Of a DNA stretch of 64,000 nucleotides, positions 10,125 through 17,887 are shown piece by piece. This DNA is from Bin5 sp963662575 (GTDB lineage Bacteria; Chloroflexota; Anaerolineae; Caldilineales; Caldilineaceae). The DNA lies in contig OY759723.1 in the NCBI GenBank assembly GCA_963662575.1, forward strand, positions 2,170,001-2,234,000, written 5' to 3'. The stretch's first letter is position 1, and every line of letters starts with the position of its first letter. Under the pieces are notes generated by a model, which was given only the letters and a program-made list of their open reading frames with translations, was not told where the DNA came from and ran no database searches. The position numbers and the translations under genes are program-made.

Positions 10125-10166
10125 CGGCCTCCCTTTTGCAGGGAGATTCCCCCGCAACGCCCCCCT
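10125..10166 (+). repeat. Intergenic repeat family, shortest relative
   Basis: CGGCCTCCCTTTTGCAGGG and CCCCCGCAACGCCCCCC match the core of the longer copies. Like 16139-16200 it lies about 230-250 bases upstream of a pheS 5' end, so it may belong to the duplicated pheS upstream region. Confidence 0.55.
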
Positions 10167-10305
10167 GTGTCACCGCGTCCCCACCAATGCTGCGCCTTCC
10201 CAAAATGTTGGCCAACCACCAGCGCCCACTCCAGCGCCATCTCTGGCAAGCACACACTGACCACCTACCACTGCTTCTTGACCCCCCGCCCCTTTTCCAT
10301 TACGA

Positions 10306-10333
10306 TTGACACCTGACGAACGCGCAAAATAAG
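10306..10333 (+). promoter_or_regulatory. Candidate sigma-70-type promoter for pheS
   Basis: A perfect TTGACA (10306-10311) is followed after 16 bases by AATAAG (10328-10333, 4/6 match to the -10 consensus). A transcript would start near 10340, giving a leader of about 50 bases before the ATG at 10389. Only the motif supports this. Confidence 0.4.
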
Positions 10334-10388
10334 GCAGCCGCCCGCCGCCATCAACCAATACCCTGAATCCGTAACAGTGAGATGAAAC

Positions 10389-11414
10389 ATGCAGGCGCTT
10401 GAAGAACTTCAAACCCGCGCACAAGAAGAACTAACAGCAGCCGACACCGTCGAGGCCACCGAAGCCTGGTTCCGCGACTACCTCGGCCGCACCGGCGCCC
10501 TCACCAACTTCCTGCGCGGCCTGAGCGACCTCCCCCGCGAGGAACGACCAGAAGCCGGCCGCGCCGGCAACCAACTCAAAAACCTGCTCGAAGCCGCCCT
10601 CCATACCCGTCAGGAGGCCATCCGCCAGCAGGAAATGGAACAGACCCTCGCCGCCGAAGGTGTCGACGTCACCATGCCCGGCCGCCGACCCACCCTCGGC
10701 AAAATCCATCCCAGCAACCAGACCCTGCGCGAAATCGCCCATATCTTCGGCCAGATGGGCTTCCAGGTCTACGACTCACCCGAAGTCGAGACCGACGAAA
10801 ACAACTTCGGCCTCCTCAACATTCCCCCGGGCCACCCCGCCCGCGACATGTGGGACACCTTCTACACCACCACCCCCGGCGTAATCCTCCGCACCCACAC
10901 CAGCCCCGGCCAGATCCACGCCATGCGCGAATACTGCCCCGAGCCCATCCGCGTCATCCTGCCCGGCAAATGCTACCGCCACGAGGACGTCAGCGCCCGC
11001 TACGACATGATGTTCCACCAGGTCGAAGGCCTCGTCGTCGGCCGCAACGTAACCTTCAGCGACCTCAAAGGCACACTCGTCAACTTCGCCAACCAAATGT
11101 TCGGCGAAGGCCGCAGCCTCCGCTTCCGCAAAAGCTACTTCCCCTTCACCGAGCCCAGCGTCGAAGTCGACGCCGGCTGCGTCCTCTGCGAAGCCAAAGG
11201 CTGCCGCATCTGCAAACAGACCGGCTGGCTCGAAATCCTCGGCGCCGGCATGGTCCATCCCATCGTCCTCCAAAACGGCGGCTACGACCCCGCCGTCTTC
11301 AGCGGCTTCGCCTTCGGCATGGGCCCCGAACGTATCGCCATGCTAAAATACGGTATCGACGACATCCGCTACTTCTTCACCAACGACGTCCGCTTTCTCG
11401 AACGCGTAGGCTGA
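10389..11414 (+). CDS. pheS: Phenylalanine--tRNA ligase alpha subunit
   Basis: The 341-residue product charges tRNA-Phe as the alpha chain of the alpha2-beta2 enzyme. The N-terminal third is the coiled-coil tRNA-binding arm. The class II catalytic domain follows, with HPARDMWDTFY, RTHTSPGQIH and the C-terminal GMGPERIAMLKYGIDDIR signature that carries class II motif 3. A CVLC...GCRIC cysteine pair occurs before GWLEILGAGMVHP, as in many bacterial PheS. Length is normal. The ATG at 10389 is preceded only by a weak purine stretch (GTGAGATGAAAC). The usual partner pheT is not downstream: the next gene, about 90 bases on, is an unrelated secreted protein. The leader and first 45 or so bases have a decayed duplicate at 16335-16724. 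Confidence 0.97.
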   Translation: MQALEELQTRAQEELTAADTVEATEAWFRDYLGRTGALTNFLRGLSDLPREERPEAGRAGNQLKNLLEAALHTRQEAIRQQEMEQTLAAEGVDVTMPGRRPTLGKIHPSNQTLREIAHIFGQMGFQVYDSPEVETDENNFGLLNIPPGHPARDMWDTFYTTTPGVILRTHTSPGQIHAMREYCPEPIRVILPGKCYRHEDVSARYDMMFHQVEGLVVGRNVTFSDLKGTLVNFANQMFGEGRSLRFRKSYFPFTEPSVEVDAGCVLCEAKGCRICKQTGWLEILGAGMVHPIVLQNGGYDPAVFSGFAFGMGPERIAMLKYGIDDIRYFFTNDVRFLERVG

Positions 11415-11505
11415 TTCCGTCACGAACCACGAAAAACGAAACACCAACCCCCACCCATACCGCGCGATAGCGGCGGCGTTCCTCCTGACTCTCTTTGCCG
11501 CTCTT

Positions 11506-14500
11506 TTGACCTGCGCCAACGTTGCCCTGGCCCAGCAGTCTTCACCAGCATCCACCCTCTCCGCCCCCCAGCTGACCGCGCAACGGCAAGAAGGCGCAAC
11601 TGAACTGCGCTGGCCGGCCGTGCCCGGCGCACTGCGTTACGAACTCTGGTCCTGGACCTCCGCCGGCGGCTGGATACAGCTCGGCGGCGACAATCTGACC
11701 GGCACCAGCTACACCCACTCCGGAATCTCGACAAGCACTACCTACTACTATCAGATACGCGCCGTCGGCGCGTTCGGCGACGCCAGCGAATGGTCCCAGC
11801 GCGTCCTCGTTACCGTTCCCGGAAACCTGGCCGCGCCAGCGTTGTCCGCACAGGTGCGGCCCGTACCGACCCCGCATCCAGCCGCCCCGTCCCGGCCCGT
11901 TGACGCCCCGCCTCCCTACAACGATTTCGGCACAGTGGAGTTGACGTGGAACCCTGTAACCGGCGCCGCACGCTACGAGCTATGGACGTGGTGGGACCAT
12001 ACTCCTGGCTGGCAAGAGCTCGGCGGCGACGCCTTGACCGCAACCAGCTACATCCACATCTTCCCTCTACCAAGCACGACCTTCTTCTACCAGGCTCGTG
12101 CCGTCACCGGTTCCGGCGAAACAAGCCCATGGTCGCAGCTGATATCCGCCACCTCTTTCGATGCGCTGACACCGACCCCGAAGCCAACGACTACGCCATC
12201 AGCAACCCCAACACCGCCAAACACGACCCCTGCAACGACATCGACGCCTACTTGGACGACGGCTTCGACAGCTACACCGACAGCTACACTGACTTCAACA
12301 CCAACACTGACTTCAACACCAACACCAACACCAGCGCCTGCATTCACGTCGACGCCAACAGAGACAGTTACGCCAACGAACACACCAACGATTACACCGG
12401 CATCGACGACACCGGCACTGGCCGTTCCCGCCCTGACCGCCCAGCCAGCAGCGAACGCAGTGATTCTGAACTGGGAGTTCGTTACCGCCGCAATCCGCTA
12501 CGAACTATGGTCGTGGACCGCTGATGGAGGCTGGGTACCGATCGGCCCCGACAACCTGACCGGCACGACCTATACGCACGCCGGACTCTCCGCGGGCATC
12601 ACATACTACTATTCGATACGCGCCATCAGCGGCTCCGGCGAAGCAAGTGCCTGGTCCGAACCAATCCCCGCCACCGTAACCGACACACATTCGTCAACAT
12701 CAACGCCAACCCCTACCCCGGACCCGTTCACAACGCCTACCGCTACGCCCACTGCTACGCCAACCACAACGCCCCCCGCGCTGCCCGCCCCTGCCCTGAC
12801 CGCACAGCCAACCGCCGGCGCAGTGGACCTGAGTTGGGACGCCGTGACCGGCGCAGTCCGCTACGACCTCTGGGTATGGACCGAAGCCGACGACTGGCAG
12901 GACATCGGCGGCAACAACCTGACCGCCACGACCTTCCGACACGACCGGCTCGCGGCCGGCGCAACCTTATACTACGCAGTACGCGCCGTCAACGCCGCCG
13001 GCGACGTCAGCCCCTGGTCACAATTTGTCCCCGTCACCGTCACTACGGCGCAGCCCGACACGCCTTCCCTGATTGTCTTTGACTCAAACCGCGGTGGCAA
13101 CTATGACATCTACGTGATGAACGACGATGGCTTCAATGTCACCCGCCTAACCGACCACCCTGGATGGGACAACAGTCCCGCCTGGTCCCCCGACGGCAAC
13201 CGAATTGCCTTCGATTCCTCCCGCGACGGCAACTTTGAAATCTACGTCATGAACGCCAATGGGGCGGGCCCAGTCAATCTAACCAACCATCAAAGCGACG
13301 ATGTGATGCCCGCATGGTCCCCCGACGGCAAAAGGATTGCGTTTTCCTCAGATCGCGACGGTAACTCTGAGATCTACCTGATGGATACCGACGGTACGGT
13401 CGCCACTCGCCTTACCGACCATCCCGAATGGGACGGTACGCCCGCTTGGTCGCCCGACGGCAACAAAATTGCGTTCGTATCCTATCGCCAAGGCAACGAT
13501 GACATCTACGTAATGAATGCCGACGGTTCGGGCCTCACCCGCCTCACCGACAATCCTGAAGGGAATCGCAGCCCCGCCTGGTCTCCTGATGGCAGCAGAA
13601 TAGCTTATGTGCGTTCCCACGAAAGCCAAGACGACATTCACGTCATGAACGCCGATGGCTCCGGCAGCACCCGCCTTACCCAAGCAGTTGATGGCACTGC
13701 CAACCCCTCCTGGTCGCCCGACGGCAATCGGTTAGCATTTACCCACTTCGTCGACAACGAATTGGAAATCTTCGTCATCAACACCGACGGTTCAGGCCTC
13801 ACCCGACTGACCGACAACCCTGCCTCCGATTCCGCACCATCTTGGAGACCTTCCTCTACCCCTATTGAGAGTCTGCCGGTCCCTACCATACCCGAACTGT
13901 CGGCCGTTGCGGAGCAGGGCGGAATCCAACTCAGGTGGACGCCCGTGACCGCTGCAGTGCGCTACGAACTCCGGTCGTGGACCAGTGCCGGCGGCTGGGT
14001 ACAAATCGGCGGCAACAACCTGAAGGGCATCACGTTCAAGCATAGTGGACCTGAAGCCGCCACCGTCTACACCTATCGGGTACGAAGGGTAGATGCCGCC
14101 GGCGCGGTTGGCGAGTGGTCGCAGCCCGTCTCCGCGACCCTCACCGCCGCCCAGGCCCGCGTCCCAACCCGCATCGCATTCACCTCCGACCGCGACGGAG
14201 ACGACGATATCTATATCATGAACGCCGATGGCACCGACATCACCCGCCTTACCTACAGTTCATTCGCCGACTGGTTTCCCGTCTGGTCGCCCGATGGCGC
14301 CAGAATTGCATATGTCTCAGATCACGTCGTCGATTGGGAAATCTACGTCATCAACGCCGATGGCACCGGCCTCACCCAGCTTACCGACCACTACCAATTG
14401 AACTACTTCCCCACCTGGTCCCCCGACGGCACCTTGATCGCCTTTGAGTCAACACGCGACGGCAACGGTGAAATCTACCTCATGAACGACGATGGCGCCG

Positions 14501-16068
14501 GTGTCACCCGTCTGACCAACCATCCTCAGTGGGATGGCTTCCCCGCCTGGTCCCCCGACGGCCGCAGAATTGCCTTCTACTCAGACCGCGACGGCAACAA
14601 CGAGATCTACCTGATGAACACCGACGGTTCAGGCCTCACCCGCCTCACCTACTCCCCTCTCAACGATTGGTTCGCCTCCTGGTCGCCCGACGGCAACAAA
14701 CTGGCATTCCAATCCGGGTTCGACGGGTTCCACGATATCTTTGTGATGAACGCAGATGGCACTGGCTTAACACGCCTTACTTACAATCTCGCAGACGATC
14801 GGTATCCCACCTGGTCGGAAGACGGCAGTCACATCTCCTTCACCTCCAATCGAGCAGGCAATTGGGAGATCTACGCCATCAACGCCGACGGCTCCGGCCT
14901 CACCCGCCTGACGGATAACCCAGCCAGAGATGTCGAACCATCTTGGAGCCGCTCCCCGCGCCCCTTGGCACAAACGCCTCCGCCGACTGCTCCCCAGCTA
15001 AACGCACAAACTGCCGGCGGCGCGGTTCAACTGACCTGGACGCCGGTGTCCGGCGCCGCACGCTATGAACTGTGGGCATGGGACGCAGCCGCAAACCGGC
15101 TGCTGATTGGCGGCTATTACCTCACAAACGCAAGCTTCACACACGAGCATCTGCCTGTAGGCGAAACCTACCACTACCAGGTGCGCGCCGTTAACCTTGC
15201 CGGCGTATACGGCCCCTGGTCGCAGCGCATCTCTGCCACCGTAACATCACCCGCCGTCGAAATGCAGTCGCGATTCGCCTTTCACGCCTACAGCGACGGC
15301 AACTTTGAAATATACGCCACCAGCGATCACGGTCAAACCTGGAACCGCCTTACCGATCATCTTGCATCCGATCGCTATCCCGCCTGGTCGTACGATGGCA
15401 GCAAAATCGCATTTCAGTCTTTCCGCGACGGCAACTGGGAGATCTACCTGATGAACGCCGACGGTTCCGACCCCACCCGACTCACCAATCACCTTGCATC
15501 CGATACCCTTGCCGCCTGGTCGCCCGACGGCAGCAGAATTGCGTTTCAGTCTTTCCGCGACGGCAACTGGGAGATCTACCTGATGAACGCCGATGGTTCC
15601 AATCTTGTGCGTCTCACCGACTACGCCGAATCCGATCAGTTTCCCTCCTGGTCGCCCGATGGCAACAGCGTCGCATTCGAGTCTTTCCGCGACAACAACC
15701 TCGATGTCTACCTCATAAACGTCTACGGCACCGGTCTCACTCGCCTGACCACCCATCCTGAATCCGATGCCCACCCTGACTGGTCGCCCGACGGCCGCCG
15801 CATCGCATTTACTTCTGGCCGCGCCGGCTCTACTGACATCTACGTAATCAATATCGACGGTTCGGGCCCCACCCGCCTCACGACCTACCCTGGCTGGGAT
15901 GCCGACCCTTCCTGGTCGCCCGACGGCAGCAAGATCGCCTTCGAGTCGCGCCGCAATCAGATTCTTGACGTCTACGTGATGAACGCCGACGGTTCAGGCC
16001 TCGTCCGCCTGACTCGCCAGACTTCAGACGAGGGCGCGCCATCCTGGGGCCCGTACCTGCCGCGGTAA
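11506..16068 (+). CDS. Secreted protein with six Fn3-like modules and three six-bladed TolB-type propellers
   Basis: From the TTG at 11506 the product is 1520 residues. Order by nucleotide: Fn3-like modules at about 11560-11820, 11830-12150, 12425-12680 and 12785-13045, with Thr/Pro linkers between; propeller 1 at 13065-13855; Fn3 at 13870-14150; propeller 2 at 14160-14945; Fn3 at 14985-15240; propeller 3 at 15265-16065. Each propeller has six repeats of the type AWSPDGNRIAF / GNYEIYVMNADGSG / TRLT, the PD40/TolB-like pattern. The start is uncertain. The frame is open back to 11410 and codons 11458-11535 encode a clear signal peptide (core IAAAFLLTLFAALL, ending VALAQ), but it contains no ATG, GTG or TTG before 11506, which is too late to include the core. 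An unusual start codon or a sequence error near 11415-11485 is likely. The function is probably surface binding; no enzyme motif was seen. Confidence 0.85.
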   Translation: MTCANVALAQQSSPASTLSAPQLTAQRQEGATELRWPAVPGALRYELWSWTSAGGWIQLGGDNLTGTSYTHSGISTSTTYYYQIRAVGAFGDASEWSQRVLVTVPGNLAAPALSAQVRPVPTPHPAAPSRPVDAPPPYNDFGTVELTWNPVTGAARYELWTWWDHTPGWQELGGDALTATSYIHIFPLPSTTFFYQARAVTGSGETSPWSQLISATSFDALTPTPKPTTTPSATPTPPNTTPATTSTPTWTTASTATPTATLTSTPTLTSTPTPTPAPAFTSTPTETVTPTNTPTITPASTTPALAVPALTAQPAANAVILNWEFVTAAIRYELWSWTADGGWVPIGPDNLTGTTYTHAGLSAGITYYYSIRAISGSGEASAWSEPIPATVTDTHSSTSTPTPTPDPFTTPTATPTATPTTTPPALPAPALTAQPTAGAVDLSWDAVTGAVRYDLWVWTEADDWQDIGGNNLTATTFRHDRLAAGATLYYAVRAVNAAGDVSPWSQFVPVTVTTAQPDTPSLIVFDSNRGGNYDIYVMNDDGFNVTRLTDHPGWDNSPAWSPDGNRIAFDSSRDGNFEIYVMNANGAGPVNLTNHQSDDVMPAWSPDGKRIAFSSDRDGNSEIYLMDTDGTVATRLTDHPEWDGTPAWSPDGNKIAFVSYRQGNDDIYVMNADGSGLTRLTDNPEGNRSPAWSPDGSRIAYVRSHESQDDIHVMNADGSGSTRLTQAVDGTANPSWSPDGNRLAFTHFVDNELEIFVINTDGSGLTRLTDNPASDSAPSWRPSSTPIESLPVPTIPELSAVAEQGGIQLRWTPVTAAVRYELRSWTSAGGWVQIGGNNLKGITFKHSGPEAATVYTYRVRRVDAAGAVGEWSQPVSATLTAAQARVPTRIAFTSDRDGDDDIYIMNADGTDITRLTYSSFADWFPVWSPDGARIAYVSDHVVDWEIYVINADGTGLTQLTDHYQLNYFPTWSPDGTLIAFESTRDGNGEIYLMNDDGAGVTRLTNHPQWDGFPAWSPDGRRIAFYSDRDGNNEIYLMNTDGSGLTRLTYSPLNDWFASWSPDGNKLAFQSGFDGFHDIFVMNADGTGLTRLTYNLADDRYPTWSEDGSHISFTSNRAGNWEIYAINADGSGLTRLTDNPARDVEPSWSRSPRPLAQTPPPTAPQLNAQTAGGAVQLTWTPVSGAARYELWAWDAAANRLLIGGYYLTNASFTHEHLPVGETYHYQVRAVNLAGVYGPWSQRISATVTSPAVEMQSRFAFHAYSDGNFEIYATSDHGQTWNRLTDHLASDRYPAWSYDGSKIAFQSFRDGNWEIYLMNADGSDPTRLTNHLASDTLAAWSPDGSRIAFQSFRDGNWEIYLMNADGSNLVRLTDYAESDQFPSWSPDGNSVAFESFRDNNLDVYLINVYGTGLTRLTTHPESDAHPDWSPDGRRIAFTSGRAGSTDIYVINIDGSGPTRLTTYPGWDADPSWSPDGSKIAFESRRNQILDVYVMNADGSGLVRLTRQTSDEGAPSWGPYLPR

Positions 16069-16138
16069 CCCAGTCATCCTCGACCCCCTCAGCCATCCCT
16101 CTGCCGTCAGCAACACTCTCCCCTCTTTCCTCGTCTTT

Positions 16139-16200
16139 GGGGCGGTCGGCCGCGAGCGGCCTCCCGTGCGCAGGGGGATTCCCCCCGCAACGCCCCCCTC
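16139..16200 (+). repeat. Intergenic repeat family, short copy
   Basis: It holds only the first third of the family: GGCGGTCGGCCGC, GCGGCCTCCC, GCAGGGG and CCGCAACGCCCCCC. The 3' two-thirds are absent. A still shorter relative is at 10125-10166. Confidence 0.7.
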
Positions 16201-16334
16201 CATTCCCCCACCGCCACGGCGCCGCCGTAGCCTCTAGGGGTCCGCCCGCCCACAAAGCCCATCCCCGCATTCTCCCCAAATCACACTCCATACAACCCCG
16301 TGCCGCCCAACAACCACCTCCTCCAACAGCCAGG

Positions 16335-16800
16335 CACGCAAAAAGCGGCAGTCACCTGCCGCTTTCAACCAATGCCTTGTTACTAAACCTGTGAGATTAA
16401 CTAGGGCCCGTTGACGTTTGTCTGAACAACGACTTCCGGGTGCAACTTACGCCTGATCGTCGAAGGGCGGCGCAGTCACGCAAAGAAAATCCGATACGCC
16501 TTTGGTGTTCTGGGCGTCCTCCGCGGACAAAAAGGTGTTCTTCGCGACCCTTCGCGTGACTTCGCGGATCAATTGGTTTTGTCTATTTCAACATTCAAGC
16601 GAGCAACATCCCTAACAGGCCTGCAGGCTTTCAGTTCTTGTTGACATCTGAACAGCCTTCCCAAAATGTCAACGGAACCTAGAATCGCGGTTGAAGATCT
16701 ACAAACACGCGCTCACGAAGAACTGGCCCCAACCGCAACCCGGTTCAGGAACGCCTGAGACTCGCCTACGCCGTCACCAACCTCCTGCACAGCCAAAGCG
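16335..16800 (+). pseudogene. pheS: Decayed duplicate of the pheS leader and 5' end, split by a MITE
   Basis: Bases 16687-16724 match pheS codons 3-15 (10395-10432) at 32 of 38 positions, and translate to VEDLQTRAHEEL against LEELQTRAQEEL. A stop follows about a dozen codons later, and similarity fades by about 16800. Bases 16335-16400 align without gaps to the pheS leader 10321-10386, sharing blocks such as CAACCAAT and GTGAGAT. The distance from the leader start to the 38-base match is 74 bases in intact pheS. Here it is 66 + CTAG + 4 = 74 once the MITE and one CTAG are removed. This is a relic with a destroyed start codon and cannot be expressed as PheS. Confidence 0.82.
16401..16682 (+). 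mobile_element. MITE-like element, copy 2 (282 bp), inserted in a pheS relic
   Basis: This is the second copy of the element at 2283-2563, same orientation, with CTAG at both ends and inverted termini GGCCCGTTGAC / GTTCCGTTGAC just inside. It lies at the start-codon position of the pheS relic. Comparison with the intact pheS leader gives a natural empty site: removing 278 bases (the element plus one CTAG) restores exact length. That supports a 4-bp CTAG duplication, or equally a TA duplication inside CTAG. No coding capacity was seen. Confidence 0.88.
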
Positions 16801-16826
16801 TTCTACTCCGCTCCGGCCACTATCCA

Positions 16827-17612
16827 CTATTCGTCCAGCGCTTTCCGCAGACTTTCCCCTTCCTTCTGCCACCACTGGTGCAGAATCGCGATGTCCGTGC
16901 CGACACAGAAGTGCCGCGCCCCCATGTCCAAATATCGCTTCGCATCGTCAGCACTGCCAATCTCAATGCGCGGATGAACGCCCGTCGCCATGCAGCCATC
17001 GATCACCCTCTGCGCCCCCGCCTCCACCTCTGCAGCCCCCCGCTGTCCCGCCTTCCCAATACTCATCGAAAAATCGGATGGCCCCCACTGCAGCATCTCC
17101 ACCCCGTCCACCGCCAGAATCGCGTCCAGATCATCCAGCGCCGGCTTCTTCTCCAGCATCAGCGCCACCACAATATCGTCCAGCGCCTGCACATACTCCT
17201 CACTGCCCCCGTACCTCATGTACGAAAACCGCCGCGTCGCCACCCCGAAGGTACCGCCCGCCTCCGGCGTATCCGCCCGCACATAGCGCACACAATCGGC
17301 CGCGCCAGCTGCCGAGCGCACATCCGAAAAAAGAACACTGTTGAACCCCGACCCGACCGCCCGCTGGGCAACAAACTCATTGTTCGCCCAATCGATCTTG
17401 ATCATCGAGCCCAGCCCATGAAGCTCCGCCGCCCGGCAAATATTGTCCAGGTCATGCAGCGTATACGTCCCATACTCAGCCACAAACTCCACATAATCAT
17501 AAAGCCCCGTGTGGCCCAAAGCTTCCACCACGTTCGGCCACACACTGTGAATGTGGGTTGCCAGCGTCGGTTTACCTTGATCCAGAAGATTGCGAATCGG
17601 ATTCGCGCGCAT
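16827..17612 (-). CDS. HpcH/HpaI aldolase/citrate lyase family protein
   Basis: The 261-residue product has the TIM-barrel features of HpcH/HpaI class II aldolases, which cleave 2-keto-3-deoxy acids into pyruvate or a related keto acid and an aldehyde: a metal-binding context around DLDAILAVDGVEMLQWGPSDFSMSIG and GARHFCVGTDIAIL near the C terminus. I chose the ATG at 17612 (MRANPIRNLLDQGKP), which has a GGAG ribosome site nine bases upstream. A longer frame reaches 17891 but that extension is basic and hydrophobic with no family resemblance. It is followed downstream by the MITE region and is not tightly linked to the transporter gene upstream (275 bases). The exact substrate is unknown. Confidence 0.85.
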   Translation of the reverse strand: MRANPIRNLLDQGKPTLATHIHSVWPNVVEALGHTGLYDYVEFVAEYGTYTLHDLDNICRAAELHGLGSMIKIDWANNEFVAQRAVGSGFNSVLFSDVRSAAGAADCVRYVRADTPEAGGTFGVATRRFSYMRYGGSEEYVQALDDIVVALMLEKKPALDDLDAILAVDGVEMLQWGPSDFSMSIGKAGQRGAAEVEAGAQRVIDGCMATGVHPRIEIGSADDAKRYLDMGARHFCVGTDIAILHQWWQKEGESLRKALDE

Positions 17613-17887
17613 TGTTATATTCTCCGGTTGGGATGGCGTGCTGACCTTCCGATGAAGCGGAAGCCAGCCTGGGCGAAAAAAAAGAAGGGAGAAAGCATAT
17701 TCTCTCCCCAGCAAAATCCAGTATAGCACAGCCGAAATCGCAAGAACAGTCACACAACAAAGCGCGCATCCCCAAACGATGCCCGCCGCCAACTCCCGCG
17801 TAACAAAGAAGATGGTCTTGGCGGCCCTACGCGGATCAAAAAAAGGTTTCCTCCCCGACCCTCCGCGGATAGACCACAAACTGCCCT

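Larger units (their letters stand above)
9947..10388. other. Intergenic region upstream of pheS
   Basis: The 440 bases hold no convincing gene: a 119-codon frame from 9950 has Pro-rich shadow composition and no family resemblance. Visible instead are three heptamers (CACTAAC, CACTGAC, CACTGCC) at 10098-10118, a short copy of the intergenic GC-rich repeat family (10125-10166), a candidate promoter (10306-10333) and a 68-base leader (10321-10388) that is duplicated at 16335-16400. Confidence 0.6.
16069..16826. other. Intergenic region with repeats, hairpin, MITE copy 2 and pheS remnant
   Basis: No intact gene is visible. In order it holds a short copy of the GC-rich intergenic repeat (16139-16200), a perfect 10-bp hairpin (AAAGCGGCAG at 16342-16351, TCAC loop, CTGCCGCTTT at 16356-16365), a duplicate of the pheS leader (16335-16400), MITE copy 2 (16401-16682) and the decayed 5' end of a pheS copy (16683 to about 16800). 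The hairpin reads into a run of five T on the minus strand, so it could also stop minus-strand transcripts. Confidence 0.7.

Noticed and set aside
9950..10309. A 119-codon frame between the LRR gene and pheS
   Set aside because: It runs through heptamers and a repeat copy, has Pro-rich low-complexity content and no ribosome site.
16691..17344. A 217-codon plus-strand frame over the aldolase gene
   Set aside because: It is Pro/Ser/Arg-rich shadow coding opposite a clear HpcH/HpaI aldolase and begins inside the pheS relic.
17802..17872. A third, degenerate MITE copy
   Set aside because: CGCGGATC and CCTCCGCGGA words resemble the MITE interior, but neither terminus nor length is present.
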